A stretch of 29,480 nt of DNA, from assembly GCA_000787465.1 (NCBI GenBank), contig JSYX01000428.1, positions 1 to 29,480 of the forward strand, written 5' to 3'. Positions within the stretch are counted from its first letter, which is position 1. Each line of letters begins with the position of its first letter. Below, piece by piece: positions 11,516 to 20,996 of this stretch. The stretch comes from Thermomucor indicae-seudaticae (Eukaryota; Mucoromycota; Mucoromycetes; Mucorales; Lichtheimiaceae). Both the position numbers and the translations under genes were made by a program. The notes beneath the pieces are model-generated. The model was given only the letters and a program-made list of their open reading frames with translations, made no database searches and was not told the origin of the DNA.

Positions 11516-12399
11516 TTACTTCTTTGCATTTTCCAAACGTTTTCTTTCCCCTTCAAGCTGTTGAATAAAAAAAACGATCAAATCAGTACCTGCAATAGAG
11601 GAGAGAGAGACAATCAAATCAAAGTCTGCGAGACACTCACCACTTTTTTAACTCTCGCCAAAGACGCGGCCGAGGATGCATTGGCTTTACAGTTTTCGAC
11701 GCCGTAAGGAGGTGTGATCAATACTTCGTCCAGTACAACAATCGTGTCGTTTGCCCAGCGACAAGGCAGCCTGGCCCTTTGGTTTTAGAACAGGGTTATC
11801 CCGATTACATTCTGGTGATTAGGTAACTCACGTCTTGCTTAAGGCATCAAAAATATCCTGAGCCTCTTTCGTGACACCCACGCCCATTCTAGCCACCCGC
11901 TGTCGCATGTTCTTTACACCGTTCGTCTCTCGCGCTTCAAGCCGATCAAGATGAACAGGATTAAGCGGCAAATACTCCTCTTCCGTCGTGTTGTTGTTGG
12001 CATCCACTGATATGACTTGTTTGATATGTGACGTTTTGATGATACGAAACGGTAAGCCCTTGCGCGTGTGCCGTGGCAGAGTGGACGCGCACTGTGTAGG
12101 TACAGGTTAAGGATCAACGCCAAACATTTCTGAACATTCCCCAAACAGAGTGATTCACAGCGAAAAAAAAAAAAAAAAAAAAGGATATCTAACGCGATGC
12201 TGTTGGTCATGCGATCAAAGGTGAATATACGACCCTCAATCTCCTCATCGAAAGCTGTCTTGATCTTGATTCGACGGCCGACTAGCCATTCTGTGGTCAT
12301 CGTAGCTGTCGGCGCCGCTGACACCGCCGACGTAGTCTTCTTTTGACCTGTTGACTTGGTGACCGATCTGCGGCGTTGCGACGGTGTTATGCCTTCCAT
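11516..12399 (-). CDS. LSM12: LSM12 homologue (LSM + anticodon-binding-like domain)
   Basis: LSM12 is an RNA-associated protein, an ataxin-2/Pbp1 partner in human and yeast. Four exons: 12399-12189, 12093-11832, 11770-11641 and 11557-11516 (214 aa). After a basic N-terminus the LSM domain contains EWLVGRRIKIKTAFDEEIEG and FTFDRMTNSIAL, then FRIIKTSHIKQVISVD. The AD domain follows, with LNPVHLDRLEARE, then VVLDEVLITPPYGVENCKA, closely matching the family's V-V-I-T-P-P-Y-x-V-E-N-C block. The C-terminus is RVKKVLEGERKRL. Intron 1 is an AT-AC, U12-type intron (separate entry); introns 2 and 3 are ordinary GT-AG (61 and 83 nt). The first in-frame ATG is at 12399. No GT-AG alternative for intron 1 keeps the frame. 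Confidence 0.93.
12094..12188 (-). other. U12-type AT-AC intron (LSM12 intron 1)
   Basis: Read on the minus strand, the exon ends GCGTTAG and the intron opens ATATCCTTT, a perfect match to the U12 AT-AC donor. A T20 tract (12182-12163) follows directly. Near the 3' end is ATCCTTAAC (12114-12106), matching the U12 branch-site consensus TTCCTTAAC at 8 of 9 positions. The intron ends CTACAC at 12094, 13 nt past the branch adenosine, without a polypyrimidine tract of the U2 kind. Removing exactly these 95 nt restores the LSM frame (phase 1, codon GAG). Confidence 0.9.
12163..12182. repeat. Homopolymer A20
   Basis: Twenty consecutive A on the plus strand, equal to T20 on the transcribed strand of the LSM12 U12-type intron, starting right after the donor. 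Confidence 0.95.
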
Positions 12400-12781
12400 C
12401 TTTGCAAGTTCATTCAAAATCAACTGAGTTCAGCGGCTGATGTCGGGAACGGATCCCAAGGTTTTTTTTTGTATGTACCAATCAACCGGAAAACGCAGTG
12501 CCTCAACTGTTTCCATGCATCGGCCAATTTGACATCCGACAAGGTCGCTCCGGTTTGGCGTCTGCCGCCTGTAACTTATCACATGGCTAAAACCGTGAAC
12601 CTAGGCTTTTCTGCAAGTCCACAGCTCATGGGTCTTACAAACAGATTGCGCTGGTTGCTCAACGGCGACTTTTGTGTGATGCTCAATGTCTCGCAATCTT
12701 AAGTGAAGGAAAATGTCTCGTGTATAGGTGCAACTAGACCGAGCCGCAAATAAAACGTCGGAAGCCTCTTTGTGTCAGATG
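12400..12781. other. LSM12 upstream region
   Basis: Directly 5' of the minus-strand LSM12 gene and likely to contain its promoter and 5' UTR. No gene supported. Confidence 0.5.
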
Positions 12782-12880
12782 GGCTGCATGTAGGCTTCAC
12801 ATGGACTATAGATGGACTGTACATAGCCTCCACGTAGACTTCACATAGGCTGCATATAGGCTTCACATAGACTCCACGTA
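12782..12880 (+). repeat. Degenerate 11-nt tandem repeat, nine units
   Basis: Nine consecutive 11-mers without indels: GGCTGCATGTA, GGCTTCACATG, GACTATAGATG, GACTGTACATA, GCCTCCACGTA, GACTTCACATA, GGCTGCATATA, GGCTTCACATA and GACTCCACGTA. The consensus is roughly GRCTKCACRTA. It is non-coding, within a long intergenic stretch upstream of LSM12. Confidence 0.85.
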
Positions 12881-13045
12881 GGGTTCCTCACGGCCTTCCT
12901 CAACATATTACGTTAGAACATTCTTCATTTTCGGGACCACCCTACTTTTCTATAGTTGTTACGCACTGTCGATATCACCTTTTCTGATTTCGGTTGCGAG
13001 CATACAGATACTCAGGTCTTTATCCGTTTGGGTGATATAATCTAC

Positions 13046-13362
13046 TCAAAGTAGAACCTGCGTCAAAATGGAACATGTTATTCTCAATGTGATGCTTTTC
13101 AGCAAAGATATGGCCAAGTCAAATCTTTGCTCAAGCTCACAGAGAATGGCCGAAGACCTTTTGTTCGCGACTGTAGGATAATGATTGTAGCATTTATGTT
13201 TGGAATGTATAGCTAGCTACTGCAACATGGAGCCGACGGTGTTGCAAATTGCGGAACGGCAGGAAGTTGCAACTGCCCCATGTATATGTTTCCAGCGATA
13301 AGGTCGCAAATCGGCCGGGTGTTGCAATAGATGGTGTTGCAATAGGTGGGGTTCCACTGTAC
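13046..13362. mobile_element. Possible MITE (pogo/Tc1-like ends)
   Basis: The right end reads GGTTCCACTGTA; its complement TACAGTGGAACC resembles termini of fungal pogo/Fot1 and other TA-target DNA transposons. A weaker inverted match, AAAGTAGAACC, occurs near 13046. Inside are repeats of GTGTTGCAATAG and a further GTTGCAA. No transposase is encoded. The left end is uncertain, so this is tentative. Confidence 0.3.
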
Positions 13363-13507
13363 CTTCAAGGCTTGATCTATCTGACCTCTGCTTGAACGCA
13401 TTCGTTTTTTGCCTTCATTCCACTAGATTGGCATGAACCTCAGTTTTCTTTACTTGCGTCGATTGAGCCCTCTTCTCAATGGAGCTTTCGTCTTGATTCT
13501 TACTCAC

Positions 13508-13600
13508 GTCTAGGAGGTCCTCCTCAATCGCGGTTGGCGAAGCCGTGCTAAGGTTCCTGATGAGATACACATTATCTCTCCGTAGTACTTTCGGCGCCAT
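13508..13600 (-). other. Possible first exon, unknown product
   Basis: An ATG at 13600 opens 31 codons (MAPKVLRRDNVYLIRNL at the start), ending exactly at a strong GTGAGTAAG donor at 13507. The composition is protein-like, but no downstream exon could be joined with confidence; the possible MITE begins about 145 bp further along. It could be the remnant of an interrupted gene, or chance. Confidence 0.25.
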
Positions 13601-13770
13601 TTGCGTAAATTTCGCTCACGTGATAGAAAGGTGATATTGAGAGCAGAGCCGCGGATTTCAGTGTGTCGCCATGACACAGAGATAATGGGCACAGACGCCG
13701 TGAGGAACGAAGCATGTCTCTTCTTCTTTCGTCACGGCGTGGGAGAACTTGAGGCTTTTTCAGGCTGAAG

Positions 13771-14058
13771 TGTGCATTTGCACCAAGACAAAAACTTCTT
13801 GCAAGTCAAACCCATTTCTCCCCCACTATTCAAACGTATGATTAGAGTCTTCCCAAATGTCTTATTGACTCTAAACTTACAATTTCTCCGTCAGATGATG
13901 AAGCGGGTCTTGTGCTGGCACCAGCTTGGACTTCTCTATCCAGTCCATCTTCCGTAGGCGATGAACCTAGCAGGCGGTGGCGTCGCAGCCCAGAGGACCT
14001 GGAAGCTGTCCAGCTGATTATGAAGTGGAGGTTGGCACGCTCTCGTATACCCTTCTAA
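13771..14058 (+). other. Possible terminal exon pair, unknown product
   Basis: Two segments, 13771-13835 and 13895-14058, join in frame across a 59-nt GTATGA...TCAG intron. They encode a protein-like C-terminus (RRWRRSPEDLEAVQLIMKWR) that ends TAA. No start or first exon could be fixed; an ATG at 13685 followed by a GTGAGG donor does not join in phase. I do not recognise the product. Confidence 0.3.
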
Positions 14059-15351
14059 ACGGTATATCAATTAGACTTACTCGTCCCCAGTCTGATCGTT
14101 ATACTGCGCATCGCGCGGCATTGCACGGCAGAAAATTTGATCACGGGCATGCAATGGTCCACAATGGCTTGGCCGCGTCAATTAAGCGAAGCGGGTGAGG
14201 GGAGGCGGTGAAAGGGAAAGGTGCAGCGGTGCTCAACTAGTGATCGCCCGTCTGTATGCTCCCAATAACCCTAATCGACGTGAGATCACCAGGAGCACAA
14301 TTTCTGCCATGCACCGGAACACGCACAAGCCTTGGCTTCGTGCATTCCGTGGTATGCTTTCTGCGAAATCACTAGATCGTTCAAACGTCGCCTTTGGATA
14401 AAGCAGACACAGTAACTGAAAGCCCTGCGTATTCGTCACTGCCACGTAACCAGCTTGAAAGAGCAAATGAGAACAGTCATGCAAACCTGTTTCCTGCCAG
14501 GATCCAACTCGTACATATCTACTTTTTTCTTTCCTGCGGTTCCGTTGAAGGACTGGTTCAGCATGTGACGAAGGACTGGTTCAGCAGACGGCGAAGTCCT
14601 GAAGATACTGATCGTACCTCTTCAATCATACCATCTCTAAAGTCGTGCTATTGGTGTATGTCACTTGGCAGACCCAAGGCTATAGTCTGAACGCGCGCGT
14701 ATATATCATTTCCATGGATGTGCATGCTCTTCGAACAAAACGTCAAACCGAACAGTATTCTATGCTACGAATAACTGACAGCATTCTTCCCAGTATTTAT
14801 CCCACACGGTTAACTTTAGGCAAAAAGTACTTTGCACAGTCAGACCGTCCACCGGCCGTTTCGACCGATGCGATCCTCGAAAGAACTAGGGTGTTTGAAT
14901 GGTAAACCAATGCTGCATCTTGTGCGAAATACGTGCCACCGCTATCAGGCTGGTCACTTGATAAACGGCGCATAAGGAAGGATGCGTTCTGTGGCAAGAA
15001 AAAAAAAAGATACGACGTCGTTTACTGAGGCTAAAGCGATGTCTTTAGCAAAGATGATCGTCAACTTGGGACATTGTCGATATGAGACTGTGCTTGGTAG
15101 CAATTCAGTCGAGAATCGAACGTTTGATCCGGGCGCCCTGAAGGGGCGTTCTTCATGCTCGCTTTCTAATATAAAGCGATGATCATAAAGGATACACTAC
15201 ACGAGCTATATAATTCGAAGACGCTGCCGACGCACTGAGGTCTTCCATCACGCGTAAGGGAGGTGACCCTGCCGCCCCGGGGAGCGGACTTTTTGACGTC
15301 ATTTCCGGTCCGCGACACTCGTCTTCGTTTCTGCCAAAGAAAGATACGACA
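14059..15351. other. Intergenic with one short direct repeat
   Basis: No supported gene. A 17-nt direct repeat GAAGGACTGGTTCAGCA occurs at 14547 and 14570 (period 23). The last part is presumably the RBX1 promoter and 5' UTR. Confidence 0.5.
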
Positions 15352-15962
<611 letters not shown>

Positions 15963-16209
15963 AGAAGATTCTCTTGAGACGATTATCTGTAATGATGTTT
16001 TTTTTTCTAACCACGTCCTCCCTTTAGGTACGGCCGATAAATGCTTTCTGCTGCACCATCCAGTCTCCTTTTTACCTCTCGTGCCTTTGTACATGCGTCT
16101 GTCCTGTCTGGCTCTTGCACAAACTCTTCAATTTGCAACCTTTATATCCTTTTCACTCTTGCTTTTTTTTCGTCTGGAACCGACGTGTACAGTTGGAATG
16201 AAAAGTTTA

Positions 16210-16823
16210 TTAACCCCAAGTACCGAGATCGGTCCATTGGTATCCATGTTTTGCTGGAGGCGGTTTAAGTGAAGGCGGCAAATCTCGGACTTTCCAACCT
16301 GGCGGTAGTCTGTATTTGGGCGTAGACTGCTGCTGTTGCTGTTTTGGCCGATCTTCTTGCTGTTTTAATAATCCAGCTGCAGGCATCACTTGTGTCGTTT
16401 CTTGCAACCATGCGATCAATTCCGGCGGATAGATAGGTTGGCCGCTCAAGTCTGTCATGATGTGGCTGTAGCGACAGCCCAATTCATACTCGCAGTAACC
16501 TTCCGTGGCATAAAGCCTGCAAAGAGGCTTATTCATTTGTTCTGCAATGAATACTTCAGGTTCTGTAATTTGCCTTCCATGAGTATCTCTTGTAGTCTCG
16601 TCCTTTTTATATATGCAAACGACAACCTTTAAACCAATCGTAGTGAAGCTTTCGATTAGCTTGATGTACAGCGCCTTCATTGTGCTTTTGACGATTCGTA
16701 GCGTTATCAGGAAATGAGCAGTGGCAGAAATCACAATAATCTTGATACAAAAAACAGGTGAGTTTTGGGGAACCCGTTTGATGCTGGAATGAATTCGAAC
16801 TCGCACTCACATTTCCTGGGCAT
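16210..16823 (-). CDS. ZMAT5: ZMAT5 / U11-U12 snRNP 20K protein
   Basis: ZMAT5 (20K) is a protein of the U11/U12 di-snRNP, which recognises U12-type introns in the minor spliceosome. Three exons: 16823-16811, 16740-16627 and 16562-16210 (159 aa; human 170). The start [14 protein letters not shown] leads into a matrin-type C2H2 finger (C-x2-C, then QKHNEGAVH), with conserved HYDWF after it. A CCCH finger follows ([21 protein letters not shown]-x8-C-x5-C-x3-H), just after NKPL as in the family. The C-terminal signature is [17 protein letters not shown], matching G-W-x-x-x-x-L-P-P-S-L in homologues. Intron 1 (70 nt) ends TCAAG; intron 2 (64 nt) has a weak GTTGTC donor, but it is the only choice that joins both fingers in frame. 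Its presence implies a working minor spliceosome. Confidence 0.92.
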
Positions 16824-17890
16824 CAATCATTGATCAGAAGGAAACGGTAGAGGAAACTTCGGAGAAACAAAACAGCCGCTTGACGTTTCTAAAAAGGAGC
16901 GCACGGACTGGGGTTTTCAGACACCAGAATCATGCCGTCGCAACAATAAAGCGAGCTTATTGTCTATTGGATGAATGTGTCGGGAAAGGCGCGGGGTGTG
17001 CCGCGACATGTTTATTCTCGGAGTATAACCAAAATTATGCCGTTTGTTGGAACGTGGACAAAGCGGCGAATCACATAGGTTGGCAGGTTGGATTTTCGTG
17101 TCATGGAATAATTTCCATCGTTCTGAAATGGGCAATATTGCGGTGCACTATTGGTTGACAGAGTCACCAGACATGAGATGAATGGCTCCAATCAAAGATG
17201 CACGCTCTCGTGGTTCAGCACTTGTATTGGCAAATCGACGAGGGGGGGAAGGGTTATCACTTTATAAGGATTGAAACGTGGCACCTTTCGCTCGAGTGTG
17301 CTGCGCGCGTATACAGGTTGGTTCGCGCGCGCGCGGGGGTTGGGTTTGGATTGCATGGCACCTGCCGTTGTCGAACGATTGACATCATTTTCGCCCAAAT
17401 CTTTTGTACCAATATCTGCTGTCGTATCGACGAACGTGGTTAGCATCCCGTGAGCAATCACTGGTTCCAAGTCCCTAATACACCAAACATGGGAATTCCG
17501 TCAGTTGCTGCAGAAATTCTCACAGGTTTCGCCCCTGTTCTTGTTTGCTTATTTCTATTATTTTTTTCTTGAACACGCTTCGTTTTTGTTAAAAAAGAAG
17601 AGAACGCGTATCGGTTCTTGTTATTACTATCGTTATCAGATTAGGGGTAAGAGAATGATAAAAAGCATCGGGATCCGGTGAGCTGGTGCCGATAAGATAG
17701 AGAACTCCGAAGTATTCAGGGCACGTACAAGATCGGCCGCCATGTCGTTCGTTGTTGGCTGAAGAAGCAGAATGAAAGGACACGTTTCAGCCTGTCATAA
17801 CGTCAGAATAGCAAACAAATTGGGGGATGAAACCTTTTCAGCAATGGAGAGCATGTCTCCAGGGTGCCAACCTTTTTTTCCCGCGGATCA
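16824..17890. other. Divergent intergenic region
   Basis: Lies between the ZMAT5 start (-) and the IP6K promoter (+). An open frame on the minus strand (MLTTF start at 17446, stop near 17192, 84 codons) has fairly protein-like composition but no motif or homologue I recognise. A (CG)6 run sits at 17324-17335. No gene is called. Confidence 0.45.
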
Positions 17891-17891
17891 G

Positions 17892-17948
17892 CCAATAGGA
17901 ATCGGAAGCGCAAGGCACGCACATGCTGATGGCTGCAGCCCTATATAA
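17892..17948 (+). promoter_or_regulatory. CCAAT and TATA boxes of the IP6K gene
   Basis: CCAAT at 17892-17896 and TATATAA at 17942-17948, spaced 46 nt, followed by a pyrimidine-rich stretch and the ATG at 18034. This places transcription start near 17975 and favours 18034 over the upstream in-frame ATG at 17923. Confidence 0.7.
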
Positions 17949-18033
17949 GCAGCCCGCTTCGCACGGCACACACACACCTTTTTTCATTTCTTTCTTTCCT
18001 TTCTTTCTTCTCTTTTTGTTTCTGGATTATTGG

Positions 18034-19183
18034 ATGATACCCTCAGAATACCGCTACTACCGCCGTTCGGCACCGAGCAGCAAAGACCCCAACGACTTTA
18101 CATTGATCCCGTTTACCCACAAAGTGGGCGGCCATGTGGCCATGTTTCGCTTGTCGCCCGATGGCGTCATTTGCAAAGCCGTCACCGCCAACAAGGAAAG
18201 AGCATTCTATGAAGACCTTCAGTACCACCCGCAGTTCCTCCCCTTCGTCCCGCGCTACATGGGAGTCGTTCGCATCACTTCAAAGCACATTGCAGGCCCG
18301 CAGATTGCTTGGAGAAGAACGACTTGCTGTGAAGACCGGTACCATACACGCCAAGTCGATGATGATTCTCTCTCTGACGAAGAAGAAAAAAATATAGCTG
18401 AAAAGACAAATGAAGCACCAGCAGCAGCAGCAACCGACAGGCGCCTTCGCGCACTGCCGCCTCCTGAATTGGGCGAAATGGCGCAAGAGTTTATCGTTAT
18501 TGAAGACCTCACCGCCGGAATGAAAAAACCTTGCGTGCTCGATCTCAAGATGGGCACCCGACAACACGGCGTTTACGCCTCGACAGCGAAAAAGATCAGT
18601 CAGACCGCAAAGTGCGAACGATCCACAAGTCGACGTCTGGGCGTACGCATGTGCGGCATGCAGGTAAATAAACAAATAAACAACGTTCAATTGGATTAAA
18701 AAACTAAATTTTTGTTATTAGGTGTACAAAGTGAATCGACGCTCCTATGATATTCAGGACAAGTACGTGGGAAGAAAACTGACGCCTCAGTCATTCCATG
18801 CCACGTTGCGCGACTTTATCCACGACGGAACGCGACTGTTGGTGCGCCATATACCAGTCCTACTAGTCAAGTTACGCCGGTTGGCAGAGCTTATCGAGTC
18901 CTTAGATGGTTACCGCTTCTTTGGCTCCAGTCTGCTGATTATTTATGATGGTCTCGACAGCACACGGCCTGTCGACGTCCGAATCATTGATTTCGCGCAT
19001 TGTGTGACCCGAACGGAAATGCAAGAGAACTTGGCGGACATGCGATGGCCGCCAGAAAATCCAGATGACCCTGATCACGGGTACCTTCTTGGATTACGGA
19101 CACTCATTGACTCCTGTGAACGCATCTACGCTGAATATCAACAATCTCAATCGTCATCATCATCATCTTCTTCCTCCTCTTAA
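18034..19183 (+). CDS. Inositol hexakisphosphate kinase (IP6K/Kcs1 family)
   Basis: Makes inositol pyrophosphates by phosphorylating InsP6, affecting phosphate and energy signalling. Two exons, 18034-18663 and 18722-19183, joined across a 58-nt intron (363 aa). After [15 protein letters not shown] come [26 protein letters not shown] and the inositol-binding signature [14 protein letters not shown] (P-x-x-x-D-x-K-x-G, from residue 166). [18 protein letters not shown] spans the splice site. The C-lobe has [10 protein letters not shown] (SSLL from residue 279) and RIIDFAHC (the metal-binding I-D-F-A, Asp300). A variable Glu-rich and Ala-rich linker separates the two lobes. The protein ends in a Ser homopolymer encoded by TCA/TCT repeats. 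It is much shorter than yeast Kcs1 but near the length of other compact IP6Ks. IPMK (Arg82 type) is less likely given the C-G-M-Q-V-Y block. Confidence 0.92.
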
Positions 19184-19457
19184 TTCTTTTCCCCATCTAC
19201 GTCTTTGCTTCATGCTACTTTCTACTGTGCCATATTTAATGCTTCTTTCTCTGTAATTACTTGTTCTCTGCTATCGCTATACATACATTCTTTGTGCATT
19301 CTATTATTACCACCTACTCACTGCATCAAAGACCTTACTTAGTACGGGTTCGGCATTAAACGTTATTGTCGCTCTCAAATTGTGACGGGTAAAAAAGTGA
19401 TGTTGGGGAGCCCTGCAAGCTTTCCCATTTGCCCCTTTTCCTTTTTCTGACGACAAC

Positions 19458-19918
19458 ATGAGTGCAAACGAAAAGACGAGCTTGATTCAAACCACAGACT
19501 CTTTGGATTTGAACGAACTGCGTGAGAAGGTGCAAGGTTTACTCGAGGAACGGAACGAGCGATTGAAAGGTTATAGTGGTTATGCAGGTTTGCGGAGAGA
19601 AAGCTAAAAAGGCAAAGGGTTATGCAGAGCTTGTGAACGGCACGTACAATGCCGTCATGGAGGTCGCTGATCTGTTTCGGCATTTTGCAGCCATGCATGA
19701 TGAAGTTGCTCTAGATGCTTATGCTCAAGAAATCCGTCGAATCCAATTGTTAGAAGCAGAACAAGGTACAATGGAGGGGGGAAGGGAAGGGTGGGGATAA
19801 ACGAATTGATAACCAAACACCCCGCCGACAAGAGCGCCTTCGTGATCAAATCGTCCGGTTTATTCAAGCAACCTCATCTTCTTTTACCGAAATCTTCCAT
19901 CAGACCCCTTCTCCCTAA
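19458..19918 (+). CDS. Small coiled-coil protein, unknown
   Basis: I do not recognise a family. Three exons (19458-19569, 19628-19765, 19833-19918) join in frame across introns of 58 and 67 nt. They give 111 aa that are almost wholly heptad-like: LNELREKVQGLLEERNERLK, then LVNGTYNAVMEVADLF, YAQEIRRIQLLEAEQERLRD and a tail ending HQTPSP. Joining TTGAAAG to the AG after TTATGCAG keeps the helix pattern unbroken, which supports the model. The size and pattern resemble subunits of small coiled-coil assemblies (kinetochore DASH, BLOC-1), but nothing specific allows assignment. It lies 275 bp after the IP6K stop, and its own stop is 6 bp from the convergent Dr1 stop. Confidence 0.65.
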
Positions 19919-19924
19919 CTTCAA

Positions 19925-20558
19925 CTAATAGGAGGGAGGAGGGCCTTCCGGCTGCTGCGCTTCAAATTTGGCTCGCGATTGTTGGAATAAAAGTTCTTGC
20001 TGCCGCAACAGCTCTTCTTCTGATATGCCCGTCTTTTCTAACCTTGAACTTCGGCGTTCTCGATCCTACCATTCTTATAAGCACACAAGTAGCGACGCTA
20101 CTCCTTCTTCGCCTGGACTTGCCTTTTGTTGCTGCTTGTGCTCCTTGTAAACCTCGTCCACGTCTTCAATGTACTCCTCAAAGCCGAGTCCGCGCAATGC
20201 TGACACGACATGCTCGCCTGCGATCGTCTTTTTTGCTTCTTTATCGCAAATCTCGTTGGCCTCCGAAGCAATCAAGTGAATGAATTCTGTGTCCAATGTC
20301 CCAGTTTGAGGTCGTCCAAGTTCGATCCATGAACACTGTGCTTTCTGTCCTTACCCACACAGCATTCGATCAAGAGATCGCGCGCCTCCTTGGTGCACAC
20401 AATGCCCTGAGGCATCATTTCATTGATCAGCTTCTGCACGGTTGCTTCATGAAAAACAATAAATTTTCTGAATGGATCCTGAGGCTGCCGGTTTACGGAC
20501 CTTTAGGCAATGAAAGCTCGTCGTCTGCTGCTGAGCCGGATCTTTCGGTGTCACTCAT
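19925..20558 (-). CDS. DR1: Dr1 / NC2-beta histone-fold repressor
   Basis: NC2-beta pairs with NC2-alpha through histone folds, binds TBP on DNA and blocks TFIIA/TFIIB entry, repressing TATA promoters. Four exons: 20558-20501, 20444-20355, 20286-20123 and 20065-19925 (150 aa). After an acidic N-terminus the histone fold begins LSLPKATVQKLINEM, continues GIVCTKEARDLLIECCVEF and HLIASEANEICDKEAKKTI, and ends GEHVVSALRGLGFEEYIEDV. Downstream are RRSSRLEKTGISEEELLRQQ and a short Gln-rich tail ending PPSY, shorter than the animal Q/A-rich tail. Intron 3 (20122-20066) starts GCAAGT, a GC-AG intron; without it the frame stops inside a non-homologous stretch. The gene is convergent with the coiled-coil orphan, leaving 6 bp between stops. 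Confidence 0.95.
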
Positions 20559-20996
20559 AGTGTACTGAATCAGACAAGCCTTTAAAAAAGGAGAATAAAA
20601 GAGATCGTTAAAGTCTCGTTATGCCAGCATTTTTCACCCGTGTGTGGCCAGCCAATGAAATTTGCGTTTCTGCTACATACTCTTTTTCCTTTTATTCCAT
20701 GTGTTGAACAAATTGCCTCACTGTACTTTATCGAAACAAATCTTTGCCGTTCGTGGCGGACACATGCCACTGTACACCGAAATTGACAAGCTCTGTTTCC
20801 CAGTTAACGTAACGAATGCCTTGCATCCCTATTTTGAAGGGTGGTCGTGATAAGACTACAGCGTTTCAACAATAGGATGGGTCTCAAGAAATATACCGGC
20901 TACCTTGCAACATCTGCGCATAATCAAAAGCGTTGCCAATGTCATTTTATTGCCAGTATGCGATACATAGAGAGAGCTTTGGACTACGAGATCACA
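20559..20996. other. Upstream region of Dr1
   Basis: No supported gene. It should contain the Dr1 promoter and the 3' UTR of the Hva1-type gene, both on the minus strand. Confidence 0.5.

Noticed and set aside
15187..15195. GTATCCTTT on the minus strand, a U12 GT-AG donor match
   Set aside because: No coding exon on that strand, and no TCCTTRAC-type branch site within a plausible distance.
16144..16153. ATATCCTTTT on the plus strand, another U12-like donor
   Set aside because: It lies past the RBX1 stop in non-coding DNA; the only branch-like sequence (TTTATTAAC) is weak and no exon follows.
17192..17446. 84-codon minus-strand ORF between ZMAT5 and IP6K
   Set aside because: Composition is plausible, but there is no recognisable motif, conserved start or clear splice partner; left as part of the intergenic entry.
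17923..18033. Upstream in-frame ATG for the IP6 kinase
   Set aside because: It lies before the TATA box, and the extra peptide is a translated pyrimidine tract.
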